This document shows, in pieces, positions 26,034 to 37,098 of a stretch of DNA of 64,000 nucleotides (its first letter is position 1; each line of letters begins with the position of its first letter). This stretch comes from Kuafuiihalomonas sp050331295 (GTDB lineage Bacteria > Myxococcota > Kuafuiibacteriia > Kuafuiibacteriales > Kuafuiibacteriaceae). Under the pieces are notes generated by a model. The model ran no database searches and was not told the origin of the DNA. It saw only the letters and a list, made by a program, of their open reading frames with translations. A program made the position numbers and the translations under genes. The stretch covers positions 434,001 to 498,000 of the forward strand of contig JBHJGZ010000001.1 in the NCBI GenBank assembly GCA_050331295.1, read 5' to 3'.

Positions 26034-28802
26034 TCAGAAGAGATCTTCGAGCGCGTCCTTCAGCCGCTTCTTCGCCTTTTGCTTGGGTTGTTCGGAAGAG
26101 GGATCGCTTTTCTTTTTGTCCTCCAGCGCATCGCCGAGGGCCTTCTTGGCCAGGTCTTCCACCGCAGATCCCGCCGCGGCTTGTGTGAGGGTGGCCACCG
26201 TCGGCTTGATGTCCGGTGTGAAGCACGGCGAGCTCACGGTACACCCGATGTTCACGCCCACCGGGACCGCGCGGTTCACCTTGAGCCGACCGCTGGAGAG
26301 CTTGGCGATCAAGTCGGGCGGAAGGTCGAAGCTGCCCTGAAGCGACATCTTCTGGTCGAATCCCACCGCCCCGGTCAGCTCCATCCGGCCCGCCGGCGTG
26401 TCGATGGTGAGTTTTTCCGGGATCCGCATCTGTCCGTCCTTCAGCTCCAGCATTCCGGCCATGCGCCGAAACTCGGTGGTGAGGTCTCGGCCGAGATCCA
26501 CTCGGCTCGGCGCGATGAACGAGACCGCCTGCTGAAGCGGGAGCACCGACTCTTTGACGACGTTGAGCCCCGTGAACTGGCCGTTCAAGAACTCCATCGA
26601 GATGTTCCCGGCCACCGTCTGCACGATCTGCTCCCAGCCGAGACCCGCTCCCCGCACCTGAAACTTCGAGTTGAGGTCCCCGGTGAGCGTGTTGCCCAGG
26701 CTGGTCCACTGGCTGAGGAGCGACTGGGCCTTCACGCCCTGGATCTGGGCCCGCAAGTCGTACGCCAGATCGTCGGTCATCATGTTCAGCGTGGTGCCGT
26801 TCGCGTTGAAAGTGCCCCCGTAGGTATTGAAGTCGAAGCGGCGAAGCACGAGCTTTCCATTTTCCAGGCGGGCGTTCAGATCGACGTCAGTCAGATCCAT
26901 CTTCTGAACCCGGCACCGCTCGACCCGCGCCTGGATGCTCACCACCGCGCTCCGGTACGCCTCGGGGAGCAGAGGTCCCGATTCCCGATCCTTGGGCGCC
27001 GGCTCTGGGCTGGCCTCGGGCGTCAAGGCATCGATGTCCAGGAAGGGAGACGTGAGCCGTACGTCGGCCTGAAGCGGCGAAAAGCGCGCCACCTTCGCTT
27101 CGCCCCGCACCTTGGTCCGGCCCGCATCCAGGCTCAGCTCCGTGACCTCCACCGAGCCTTCGCTGGGACGCGCCGTGGGGGCCTGGTAGCGCCCGTTGAA
27201 TCCGATCGCCGTCTCCGGCGGAAGCGACGAGAGCATGACCCCGAACGCCTTGGCGGTTGGGACCGGGCGAAGACTCGCGGTGCGAAGCGCCACCGTGAGT
27301 CGGCCCTTGGTCAGGGGGTAAAACGCCGAGCCCTCGAGTGCGGCCGGTCCAGCCCGCACCGACAGGTCCGAAACCTTCACCGCGGCGTCGGTGGCGGTAC
27401 CCTTCGCGGCCAGGAGGAGGGCGACGCCGCTCGCTTTCTCGTACCCGTCGCCGGCCAGGGCCAGTGGCGTGGCGTCGACCTTGGCCTCGAACGCGATGTC
27501 TGCTGGCGCGCCATCGGCCGAGAACGTCACCGCTGCCGAGCCAGATGCCTTGGTGCCCGCCGCATCGTAGGCGAGTCGGTCCAGCTTCAGGGCGCCGTCG
27601 GCCCGAATGTTCTCCGGGCTCCCATTGCTCGTCACATTCAATGTAATCACGCCGGCCGGCAACTCGGCTTGCTTTCCTGGCAGGAGCTTCACGAGCTCAC
27701 CCGGCGAGAAGGGCTCGGCGGCCAGCCGCACGTTCTTCCAGCCGACCGTAGTGAGATCCACCTCCCCCGACACGTCGACCTTGGCCGGTCCGAGGCGCAC
27801 CATCGTGTCGGCCAGGGTGACCGCCGAGAAGTTGGACGGAAGCGTGATGCCCAAGGTCAAACCGGCCGCGAACGGGGGCCCCTTCTGCTCGCCCGACACC
27901 AGCCGGAGGTTTTCCACATCGATGGGGCCGCTCAGAGTGATGGCGCTGGCGCTGGGCTCCCCCACCACGTCCATGTTGAGCACCGCTTCGGAAAGGTCGG
28001 CCCCCGACACCACGGCAAAAGGGGCCACGCTGGAGAGGGGGAGGGCGCGGGTGATGACCTCGGCCCGGGTGACCTCCGGGACGCCCAGCGCGTCGATCTT
28101 CGAGGCCAAAGGACCGGTCTCCACCTTGAGCTCCAGGTTCTGCGCCTGGGCCATCACGGCCATTTGGAGGTCCACATCCAGCGGCTTGCCCAGGCCCACG
28201 TCGAGGAGCTCGAGATCGATGTCTTCCACCGCCACCGTGTTCTCGCCGGGCGCGTTCATCCGGTTTTCGTACACCACGCGTCCGTCGCTGACGGCGATGC
28301 GGCCAATGGTAGCGGACTCCAGATAGGACGCGGTGGAGTCGTCCATCGGCTCCTTCGACTCGGGGGGAGGGGCGCCGGTCGAAGCACCGATGTCGGAGAA
28401 GTTGAAAGACCCGTCCTTCAATCGCACCACGTGGATCTCCGGTTTCGACAAGACCACTTGCTGGACCTTGATGTCCTTGCCCAAGGAAACCAGAGCCGAC
28501 CAGATCTCGATCCCCACGCTCAGCTGCTCGGCCCGAACGAAGGGGCGGTCGGCTCGGATGCGCTCGGCTTCGGCGATGGATACGTCGGTGGCTCGGACGC
28601 CCAGCACCGGAAACCAGCTCACCCCGATGGTGTCCACCTGCACCTCTCGGCCGAGGGCGTCGGACGCCGCAGTCAGGGCCGGCTCTTTGTACTTCGCGAT
28701 CAAGGCGTCGAGGTCGACGAGGGAGACGACCGCCACGAACCCCAGAACGAGGATGCCGAAAACGACGCCGAGGGCGATCAGGACGGTGCGAAGCGATTTC
28801 AT
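26034..28802 (-). CDS. AsmA family protein
   Basis: About 922 residues from the ATG at 28802, which has GGAG a few nt upstream; a further upstream frame start at 28871 is less likely. One N-terminal membrane helix (about 5-27) is followed by a very long beta-rich region typical of AsmA/TamB-like bridge proteins, ending in an AsmA_2-type domain (about 640-850) and a charged Lys-rich tail. Such proteins sit in the inner membrane with the body in the periplasm and are implicated in lipid transport to, and homeostasis of, the outer membrane. It is divergent from the ParB-domain gene across 148 bp containing a strong palindrome. Confidence 0.88.
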   Translation of the reverse strand: MKSLRTVLIALGVVFGILVLGFVAVVSLVDLDALIAKYKEPALTAASDALGREVQVDTIGVSWFPVLGVRATDVSIAEAERIRADRPFVRAEQLSVGIEIWSALVSLGKDIKVQQVVLSKPEIHVVRLKDGSFNFSDIGASTGAPPPESKEPMDDSTASYLESATIGRIAVSDGRVVYENRMNAPGENTVAVEDIDLELLDVGLGKPLDVDLQMAVMAQAQNLELKVETGPLASKIDALGVPEVTRAEVITRALPLSSVAPFAVVSGADLSEAVLNMDVVGEPSASAITLSGPIDVENLRLVSGEQKGPPFAAGLTLGITLPSNFSAVTLADTMVRLGPAKVDVSGEVDLTTVGWKNVRLAAEPFSPGELVKLLPGKQAELPAGVITLNVTSNGSPENIRADGALKLDRLAYDAAGTKASGSAAVTFSADGAPADIAFEAKVDATPLALAGDGYEKASGVALLLAAKGTATDAAVKVSDLSVRAGPAALEGSAFYPLTKGRLTVALRTASLRPVPTAKAFGVMLSSLPPETAIGFNGRYQAPTARPSEGSVEVTELSLDAGRTKVRGEAKVARFSPLQADVRLTSPFLDIDALTPEASPEPAPKDRESGPLLPEAYRSAVVSIQARVERCRVQKMDLTDVDLNARLENGKLVLRRFDFNTYGGTFNANGTTLNMMTDDLAYDLRAQIQGVKAQSLLSQWTSLGNTLTGDLNSKFQVRGAGLGWEQIVQTVAGNISMEFLNGQFTGLNVVKESVLPLQQAVSFIAPSRVDLGRDLTTEFRRMAGMLELKDGQMRIPEKLTIDTPAGRMELTGAVGFDQKMSLQGSFDLPPDLIAKLSSGRLKVNRAVPVGVNIGCTVSSPCFTPDIKPTVATLTQAAAGSAVEDLAKKALGDALEDKKKSDPSSEQPKQKAKKRLKDALEDLF

Positions 28803-28892
28803 GCTCCGCCCTTCAAGCACACATTTCGAACGTTGGCCGCTCCGGACCAACCGGCGCGACGATGTCAGCAATCGCTGGCCTTACCGGTACCC

Positions 28893-28911
28893 GGCTGGGT
28901 TGAACCCAGCC
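28893..28911. promoter_or_regulatory. 19-bp palindrome between the asmA-like and ParB-domain genes
   Basis: GGCTGGGTT-G-AACCCAGCC has nine perfect pairs around one central base. It lies midway in a divergent promoter gap, 91 bp from the asmA-like start and 40 bp from the ParB-domain gene, so it suits a dimeric repressor or activator. Confidence 0.45.
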
Positions 28912-28950
28912 GACCGGGCTGGCCCACCCGGCTCAGCTTGCGTGTAAGCT

Positions 28951-29883
28951 TTGGGGGTGGCGGAAGGATCGAAGAGCAAACCGCGGGCACGAAAACGCAA
29001 AAGTGCCACACAAGGTCTCTTTCCGTCCCAAACGGCGGAGGGAGACCCGACCGAAGCCCTGCAAGGTTTGGCCGATCGTGTGACCGACGCCGGGGGTGTG
29101 GAGCTTGCGCGCTTTCGCGAGCCGCTGGGAGGGCTCTGGCAGCTGTTCGTGGCGCTGCCCATCGAAGCGGTGCGTCCGTCGCCGTTTCAGCGGGACCTTT
29201 CCGATGCCCACACCAAGAAGTTGATGAGCGTCATGGAGCAGCTCGGACGCTATCTGGACCCCATCGTGGTGGTGGTGGATCCTGCGGGGGGATTTCGCAC
29301 GCCCAACGGCAACCACCGCCTGGCCGCCCTGCAGCGCTTGGGGGCCCGGACCGTCATGGCGGTCGCGGTGCCGGAAGCCGAGCTCGAATACGCCATCCTG
29401 GCCCTGAACACCGAAAAGGCGCCCGGCCTCAAGGACCGCGCCGTGGAGGTGATCCGCCTCGCCCAAACCTTGGCCGACGAGATGGATCCCCAAGAGGCTT
29501 CGTTTGCGCTCTACTTCGAAGACCCATCGCTTTTGACCTTGGGCCTCGCGTACATTCGACGGGCGCGCCTCGCCGGCTCCACCTATCACCCGCTGCTCAA
29601 AAAGATGGACGGCTTTCTGGAACAGCCGTTGAGTGAGACCCTGCCGGTGCGGGAGATCCGGGCCGGCCGGGTGCTCGAGCTGGACGACGCGGTGACGGAG
29701 ATCGTGCGCCGCCTCCAGCAAAACGGTTTCGAAAGCCCATACCTCAAGAACTATGTGGTGGCGCGGCTCAATCCGTTTCGCGCCCGCAAGAAGGCCCCGG
29801 ACTTCGACGCGGCCATGGACCAGGTGATGGACAAGGCAGAGGCGTTCGACGTGACGAAGGTCGATGGTGCACTTCTGGGCTAG
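28951..29883 (+). CDS. ParB N-terminal-domain protein, solitary
   Basis: About 310 residues; it starts at TTG 28951 or, equally well, GTG 28957, as neither has a good ribosome-binding site. Residues about 70-145 form a ParB/sulfiredoxin-like domain: V-R-P-S-P-F-Q-R-D (box I-like), P-I-V-V-V, and N-G-N-H-R-L-A-A-L-Q-R-L-G, corresponding to the ParB G-E-R-R-x-R-A box. No typical helix-turn-helix follows; the C-terminal part is helical, and no parA lies nearby. It is therefore unlikely to be the chromosome segregation ParB. A DNA- or nucleotide-related role is inferred only from the fold. Confidence 0.8.
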   Translation: MGVAEGSKSKPRARKRKSATQGLFPSQTAEGDPTEALQGLADRVTDAGGVELARFREPLGGLWQLFVALPIEAVRPSPFQRDLSDAHTKKLMSVMEQLGRYLDPIVVVVDPAGGFRTPNGNHRLAALQRLGARTVMAVAVPEAELEYAILALNTEKAPGLKDRAVEVIRLAQTLADEMDPQEASFALYFEDPSLLTLGLAYIRRARLAGSTYHPLLKKMDGFLEQPLSETLPVREIRAGRVLELDDAVTEIVRRLQQNGFESPYLKNYVVARLNPFRARKKAPDFDAAMDQVMDKAEAFDVTKVDGALLG

Positions 29884-29900
29884 CGCGAGCGAAGCCCCAA

Positions 29901-29920
29901 ACCGGGCATGCATGGCCGGT
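29901..29920. promoter_or_regulatory. 20-bp near-palindrome upstream of msrA
   Basis: ACCGGGCATG then CATGGCCGGT: nine of ten base pairs match around an ATGCAT core. It lies between the ParB-domain stop and the msrA start (22 nt before the ATG), a suitable place for a repressor or as an mRNA hairpin. Confidence 0.4.
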
Positions 29921-29942
29921 CCACCGTGTTAGATGTGCCGCA

Positions 29943-30596
29943 ATGATGTTTTTCGTGCCTTCCCACAAGACCAAGATGCCGTCGCCGGAGCAGGCCCTGC
30001 CGGGACGCGAAGAGCGGATGCCGGTGCCGAGCAAGCACTTCGTTCTGGATGCGCCACTGGACGGGCCGTTTCCCGGAATGACGTTCGCGATGTTTGGCAT
30101 GGGATGCTTTTGGGGCGCCGAGAAGGTGTTCTGGAAGGCACCCGGGGTGGTGTCCACCGCAGTCGGATACGCCGCCGGCTACACCCCCAATCCCACCTAT
30201 CGTGAGGTCTGCTCCGGACGCACCGGACACAACGAGGTGGTGCGGGTGGTGTTCGACCCCAACCAAACCAGCTACGACGAGATGCTCCGTCTGTTCTGGG
30301 AGAACCACGACCCGACCCAGGGCATGCGACAGGGAAACGACGTGGGCACCCAATACCGGTCCGGAATCTACACCTACGACCCAGACCAGGGTGCGGCGGC
30401 CCGGGCATCCATGGAGATGTACCAGAGCAAGCTCGGTGAGGCGGGATACGGGGACATCTCCACCGAAATCTTGGAGGCCCCGGAGTTTTTCTTCGCCGAG
30501 GATTACCATCAGCAGTATCTTGCGAAAAACCCGGGCGGCTACTGCGGTCTCGGGGGAACCGGCGTGGGATGCCCGGTGAGCTGGGCCAAAGCCTAG
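29943..30596 (+). CDS. msrA: Peptide-methionine (S)-S-oxide reductase
   Basis: 217 residues. The catalytic motif G-C-F-W-G has Cys55. Further family motifs are G-Y-A-A-G (about 76), Y-x-x-V-C-S-G-R-T-G-H, N-H-D-P-T-Q, D-x-G-x-Q-Y-R-S and E-D-Y-H-Q-Q-Y. Resolving cysteines lie near the C-terminus (G-Y-C-G-L and G-C-P-V). It repairs methionine-S-sulfoxide in proteins using thioredoxin. No signal peptide, so cytoplasmic. The N-terminal 50-residue extension matches the longer MsrA subclass. The ParB-domain gene ends 59 nt upstream on the same strand. Confidence 0.96.
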   Translation: MMFFVPSHKTKMPSPEQALPGREERMPVPSKHFVLDAPLDGPFPGMTFAMFGMGCFWGAEKVFWKAPGVVSTAVGYAAGYTPNPTYREVCSGRTGHNEVVRVVFDPNQTSYDEMLRLFWENHDPTQGMRQGNDVGTQYRSGIYTYDPDQGAAARASMEMYQSKLGEAGYGDISTEILEAPEFFFAEDYHQQYLAKNPGGYCGLGGTGVGCPVSWAKA

Positions 30597-30622
30597 CCGG
30601 GTTCGTCGCGCCACGGGGCAAG

Positions 30623-31459
30623 ATGCACGGAGCGAGCGACAAATACGAGACCTACGGATCGAGCACCCGCTACGGCCTGCGAACCTGGTACGGCCCGAGC
30701 ACCCGCCACGGCCTGAGCACCCCCCACGGCCGGAGCACCCGCCACGGCCGGGCTAGCCGGTACGGCCGGGCTAGCCGGTACCGACGCGTCGGGTTCCAGG
30801 TCCTGTACGCCGGACTCGCCGCCTGCGTCCTAGCCTTCGGATGCAGAAAACCGACCGACGAGGCACGCGATGGGCTGAAGCCGGTCCCCGCGGCCTCCGA
30901 ATCGCGCCCCCCAGGCGCTCAGCCCGGGGCCCACCCCAGAGGCGCACAGCCCGGGGCCAAGGATGCCGGGGCCGACTTCGTGCCCCTCTACTCACCCTTC
31001 GTGGTGGAGGTGAAAGCCAACCTGCCGTTCCGGCAGATCTCGTTCAAGCAGGTGGGCTCGTTTCGCAGCGAACAAGACCGCAGCCATCTGTTCGAGGTGA
31101 TCGCGGAGTCCGTGTCCCACGAGTTGACCCACGGTCCCAACGCGTGGGCCTCCGAGACCATGTACTCTCCGGCCGATGCGGATCCGGCCAGCCATCTGGC
31201 CTGCGGCGCCGCCCATATCTACGTCGACTTCTGGGAAAACGGTGACGAAGGGTTCGGCTTCTCGCTCTGGAGCGGATGCGGGGCTGAGAGTCAGTTCGCG
31301 CGCGAAGACGTTCCGGTTCCGATGACGCTGGCGCCGGCTCCCGTTCGGGCCGACATGATGGCCATGTCCCTCGCCGACCGGGTAGAGCCTCTGGCCAAAC
31401 GGATCGCGTCGGCGCTACTGCGGGCCCAGCGCGCGGACTGCTACGACTCGGACTGCTGA
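30623..31459 (+). CDS. Unknown membrane-anchored or lipoprotein with N-terminal hexapeptide repeats
   Basis: 278 residues from ATG 30623; the frame is open from 30569 but that overlaps msrA. Residues about 11-52 are seven tandem hexapeptides of the form Y/H-G-x-x-T/S-R, followed by a hydrophobic segment ending L-A-F-G-C (about 58-74), then a Pro/Gly-rich linker, then a domain with V-G-S-F-R, S-H-E-L-T-H and five Cys residues. A basic repeat region ahead of a signal peptide is unusual. The start may lie after the repeats, but I find no ATG, GTG or TTG between them and the hydrophobic core. H-E-L-T-H resembles a zincin motif but no supporting residues are seen. Function unknown. Confidence 0.6.
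   Translation: MHGASDKYETYGSSTRYGLRTWYGPSTRHGLSTPHGRSTRHGRASRYGRASRYRRVGFQVLYAGLAACVLAFGCRKPTDEARDGLKPVPAASESRPPGAQPGAHPRGAQPGAKDAGADFVPLYSPFVVEVKANLPFRQISFKQVGSFRSEQDRSHLFEVIAESVSHELTHGPNAWASETMYSPADADPASHLACGAAHIYVDFWENGDEGFGFSLWSGCGAESQFAREDVPVPMTLAPAPVRADMMAMSLADRVEPLAKRIASALLRAQRADCYDSDC
30653..30778 (+). repeat. Seven tandem 18-bp units (minisatellite)
   Basis: Seven consecutive 18-bp units begin TACGG or CACGG, and most continue with CC-N-GAGCACCCGC or GGGCTAGCCGG. They stay in frame with the 30623 gene and encode Y/H-G-x-x-T/S-R hexapeptides; the last two units are almost identical. Internal divergence increases toward the 5' end. Confidence 0.9.
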
Positions 31460-31499
31460 CCGGCGGCGGCCGCCCCGGGCTTCGCGCGCATGAAGCGAC

Positions 31500-32603
31500 T
31501 CACGGTACGTCGAATGCGCCCGGAGGCGCGAACGGATCCTCCGTGGTGAGCTCGCCCCGGAGGTTTTCCGCCATCAGACCCCGAATCCGGTCCTTGGACA
31601 GGTCCTGACTCAGAAGCCAGGAGAGCTTCGTGAGAGCCGCCTCGGCGGTCATGTCGGCGCCCGGCACGACGCCGGCGTCCATCAGGGCGTGGCCCCCCGA
31701 GTAGCTGAGTCGCACCCGACCCCGAACGCACTGGGTCACGTTCACGATCACCACGCCCGAGTCCGATGCCCCACGCAGCGCCTGGAGCAGCTCCTTGCGC
31801 TCCGGCGCATTGCCGCTGCCGTAGGTCTCCAGGACCAAACCTTCAAGGGGAGCATCCAAGAAGCTTTTCAAAAGAGGCTCGGTCAGTCCCGGGTACAAAC
31901 GGAGCGCGGCCACGTTGTGGTTCGTCAGAAGGCGCACCCGGAGCGGTCCGGTGGGCCGGGGCAAGACACGCTGCCGATGGATTTCGATGTCGATGCCCAC
32001 CTCGGCCAGGGGCGGATAGTTTCCGGAGCGAAACGCGTCGAAGTGGGCCGCACTCACCTTGCGGCTTCGATTCCCCCGCAGCAGCTTGTGGTGGAAGAAC
32101 ACGCCGACCTCCGGCAGGTCGAACAGGCCGGCCAAGGTGAGCGCGTCCAGCAGATTGTCGACCGCGTCGTTCCGCAAGCGAGCCAGCGGAATCTGGGACC
32201 CGGTCAGGATCACCGGACGCGCCAGATTTCCCAGCATGAAGCTCAACGCCGACGCGGTGTACGCCATCGTGTCGGTCCCGTGGAGAACCACGAAGCCGTC
32301 GTACCGGTCGTAGGCGGCCTCGATGTCTCGCGCGATCTGCACCCAGTCGGCGATGCCCATGTTCGAGGAGTCGAGGATTGGGGCGTACTCCTTCACGTCG
32401 ATCCGGATCCGGCGCCCGAACCGCGTCGGAGGCGTGGTGAGCGGTGGGTGTCCGGGCTCGTGGAACTGGGGGAGGCCCATCAGCTGCTGGTGCAAAAAGC
32501 CCGGAATCGGTACGTAGCCGCGGTCACCTTCCCGCATGCCGATGGTCCCGCCGGTGTAGAGGACGAGGACCTGGGCCGGCGGTTCCATGGAGCGCACCAT
32601 CAT
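31500..32603 (-). CDS. ansA: Type I L-asparaginase
   Basis: About 367 residues from the ATG at 32603 (ATGs at 32600 and 32588 are alternatives); the frame stays open for another 3 kb upstream, but that part is antisense to two real genes. Family motifs are V-L-Y-T-G-G-T-I-G near residue 15 (first catalytic Thr), H-G-T-D-T-M-A-Y near 110 (second Thr and Asp), G-S-Q-I-P and a C-terminal Y-G-S-G-N-A-P. It hydrolyses Asn to Asp and ammonia. No signal peptide, so it is cytoplasmic and of the AnsA type. It is divergent from the rhomboid-fold gene with only 69 bp between the starts. Confidence 0.93.
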   Translation of the reverse strand: MMVRSMEPPAQVLVLYTGGTIGMREGDRGYVPIPGFLHQQLMGLPQFHEPGHPPLTTPPTRFGRRIRIDVKEYAPILDSSNMGIADWVQIARDIEAAYDRYDGFVVLHGTDTMAYTASALSFMLGNLARPVILTGSQIPLARLRNDAVDNLLDALTLAGLFDLPEVGVFFHHKLLRGNRSRKVSAAHFDAFRSGNYPPLAEVGIDIEIHRQRVLPRPTGPLRVRLLTNHNVAALRLYPGLTEPLLKSFLDAPLEGLVLETYGSGNAPERKELLQALRGASDSGVVIVNVTQCVRGRVRLSYSGGHALMDAGVVPGADMTAEAALTKLSWLLSQDLSKDRIRGLMAENLRGELTTEDPFAPPGAFDVP

Positions 32604-32672
32604 CGCCGACCGACCGCTGGTAAGCGAGGATTTCAGACACGATTCTCCTGCCCGTCGGATACGTTTCGTTTC

Positions 32673-34547
32673 ATGAGCGCAGAGCGCGAACCGCCCAAGG
32701 AGCAGGCGTCCCTGAAGCCGCCCCCGGTGTTTACCCCAGGCATAATCGCGATCCTGGCTTTCGGTGTCCTCTTGCTGGCGGGGCTGTGGCTGACGCCAGA
32801 CGTCGAGCTGCAGGATCGCTGGTTCAACAGCGGCTTCATCCTGCTCTTGGCGGTTTCGCCCCTTTTCGTTTCCTGGCGCTTTTCCGCCGCGGCGGGCGTC
32901 CGAACCCTCACCCTGTTCTCCGACAGTCTCCGGCTTCCGGTCAGTGTCCGGGCCATGCAGAGCCTGAGCATTCCGCTGACCGAGATCAACGGGTTGATGA
33001 TTCACTCCGAGGGCAGGCGAGGCCTGTTTCTCATCGGGACACCGAGCTTCGAATTCGTATACCCGCTGTCGGCCTTCACCCATCCCGACGAAGCGATCCG
33101 TTTTGCCCATGCCTTGCAAGAAAGGTTGCAGAGCGCACTGCCCCACGGCGATCGCACGGTGGCGGCGCTGGAGCGCGAGAGCCAGCGGGTGGGCCCGGCG
33201 CTGGTTCGGACCCCGTGGGTGACGTGGGTCAGCGCCGGCGTTCCTCTGGTGACCGGCTTGGTGCTGGCGCTTCTTTCCGTGAACGAGAGTCCGCTGGGTT
33301 CTTTGGCGTTCGGGGCCCTCAGCCCCGAGTTGGTGGTGGAGCTCGGCCAGTGGTGGCGTCTCTTCACGTTTCCGATGGTGTTTCCGCCCATCGCATTCGG
33401 CGTGCCTTCGCTTCAGTTTCTCCCGTCCCTCACCCTCATGTTCTATGCCCTCGCGCTGCTCATGGTGGGCCTGGGCCTCGAGCGGATGATCGGCCCCTGG
33501 CGGATGGCGTTGTGCGTGCTCGGAGGCTCGGCGGCGGGAGGGCTGCTGCTCTTGACCCGCGCTTCGAACGTCTTGGTGGTGGGAGGCGTAGCCGCGGTGT
33601 CCGCCAGCTTGGCGGCGGTTCTGTACTTGATGGTGCAAAACCGCGGCCGGGTGCCATTGGGCTTTCGGTCTTCGGCTCGGACCTGGATCTGGGCGGTGGC
33701 GTTTGGGCTGCTGCTGGTGACCCAGCCGGACAGCGCCTTCGATCTGGTGTTCGGCGGGGCCATCGTGGGGGTTCTGACCGCGTTCACGGTGGGTTTCGAG
33801 ATGCCCGCACTGCGGGCGCCGGTGGTGGTGAAGGCGTTGGTGGTGCTCCTGCTCGGCGCCACCGTGATCTCGTGGGGACTGGCCGCAACTACCCCGGAAC
33901 GACCGGAGGTCCGAGAGATCGTGGTGAGCGCGTCGGGTGACGCCGAGCGGCTCAACGCCTTCGCGTGGGAAGCAGCGCTGGATGAAGATGCAAGCCCCGA
34001 GACGCTCGAACTGGCCGAAGTGGCAGCCCGGCGAAGCGTCACCCTCCCGAGCTTCGACCAACAGAGGGCCACCGTGAAAGACACCCTTGCAACCGTGCTT
34101 TACCGCCGCGCAAAGTACAAAGAAGCGATCGAAGTCGAGCAAGACGTCTTGACGATCCTCGGCGATGACCACACTGCGTCTCAGCTCGCCCGCTTCATCG
34201 TCGCGGCCAAGAAGAACGGAGTGACGGTGGATACGTCCAGTGCTGCCCTCAGTCTGAGCGCCTCGCTGGCCGAAGATGGTCGGGTGAGCGTCCAGCCCTC
34301 GTGGCGGACGGCGCCCACCGGTCACGTGACGGTGCTCGCTTTGGTGGAATCTGGGGAAGGCAAGCCGAAAGCGGTATTGCGAATTCCGTTTTCGGAGAAG
34401 GACGAAGATGGCGTTTCTCGCAGCCTCGATACCCCGGAAGCCGTGGAGCTCACACCGGACACCGAAACGCGTGTGCTCACCGTGCAGAAGGGCGGAGATT
34501 CGGCCCGCGTCTGGAGGTTTGCGCCCCGTGTTCTCGAGTATCCCTGA
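32673..34547 (+). CDS. Rhomboid-fold membrane protein lacking the catalytic Ser motif
   Basis: 624 residues from ATG 32673. Two helices near the N-terminus, a soluble PH-like segment (about 75-150), then six to seven helices (about 185-425). This part resembles rhomboids, with W-W-R-L-F-T-F-P and a Gly-rich helix, but where rhomboids have G-x-S-G it reads V-G-G-V-A-A-V, so the nucleophile is absent. The last 190 residues are soluble: a helical, TPR-like stretch and a beta-rich end. It is probably a pseudoprotease or membrane adaptor. This reading rests on pattern recognition and needs a profile search. It is divergent from ansA and upstream of lon (gap about 90 bp). Confidence 0.6.
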   Translation: MSAEREPPKEQASLKPPPVFTPGIIAILAFGVLLLAGLWLTPDVELQDRWFNSGFILLLAVSPLFVSWRFSAAAGVRTLTLFSDSLRLPVSVRAMQSLSIPLTEINGLMIHSEGRRGLFLIGTPSFEFVYPLSAFTHPDEAIRFAHALQERLQSALPHGDRTVAALERESQRVGPALVRTPWVTWVSAGVPLVTGLVLALLSVNESPLGSLAFGALSPELVVELGQWWRLFTFPMVFPPIAFGVPSLQFLPSLTLMFYALALLMVGLGLERMIGPWRMALCVLGGSAAGGLLLLTRASNVLVVGGVAAVSASLAAVLYLMVQNRGRVPLGFRSSARTWIWAVAFGLLLVTQPDSAFDLVFGGAIVGVLTAFTVGFEMPALRAPVVVKALVVLLLGATVISWGLAATTPERPEVREIVVSASGDAERLNAFAWEAALDEDASPETLELAEVAARRSVTLPSFDQQRATVKDTLATVLYRRAKYKEAIEVEQDVLTILGDDHTASQLARFIVAAKKNGVTVDTSSAALSLSASLAEDGRVSVQPSWRTAPTGHVTVLALVESGEGKPKAVLRIPFSEKDEDGVSRSLDTPEAVELTPDTETRVLTVQKGGDSARVWRFAPRVLEYP

Positions 34548-34646
34548 CCGCATTTTGCCCTCTTCTCGGCGCAGCATTTGACGCCTCCTCAGAGTGTCTA
34601 GCTTCTGGTTCGAACCTGCTTCGGCGGGGGACGGGAGATGGACGCA

Positions 34647-37019
<2,373 letters not shown>

Positions 37020-37037
37020 GCCCCGCTTCGAGGGAGC

Positions 37038-37061
37038 GGGCGCCCCTCTCTTGGGGCGCCC
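37038..37061. terminator. Hairpin between convergent lon and gor
   Basis: GGGCGCCCC-TCTCTT-GGGGCGCCC is a perfect 9-bp GC-rich stem with a 6-nt loop, 18 nt past the lon stop and 37 nt before the gor stop. No T-run on either side. It probably works for both strands as a barrier or RNA 3' end. Confidence 0.55.
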
Positions 37062-37098
37062 CGCCCGTGCCTCTCCGGCCGTCGTCCCGCTGAATCCG

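Noticed and set aside
26079..29636. Very long plus-strand open frame of 1,185 codons
   Set aside because: It lies opposite the AsmA gene and overlaps the ParB-domain gene; its protein is His/Arg/Gly-rich without domains, as expected from an antisense frame in GC-rich DNA.
30653..30778. Possible CRISPR array
   Set aside because: Units are 18 bp, contiguous without spacers, and stay in frame with a coding region.
31689..32672. Upstream extension of the rhomboid-fold frame
   Set aside because: It is antisense to the asparaginase; the membrane protein clearly begins at 32673.
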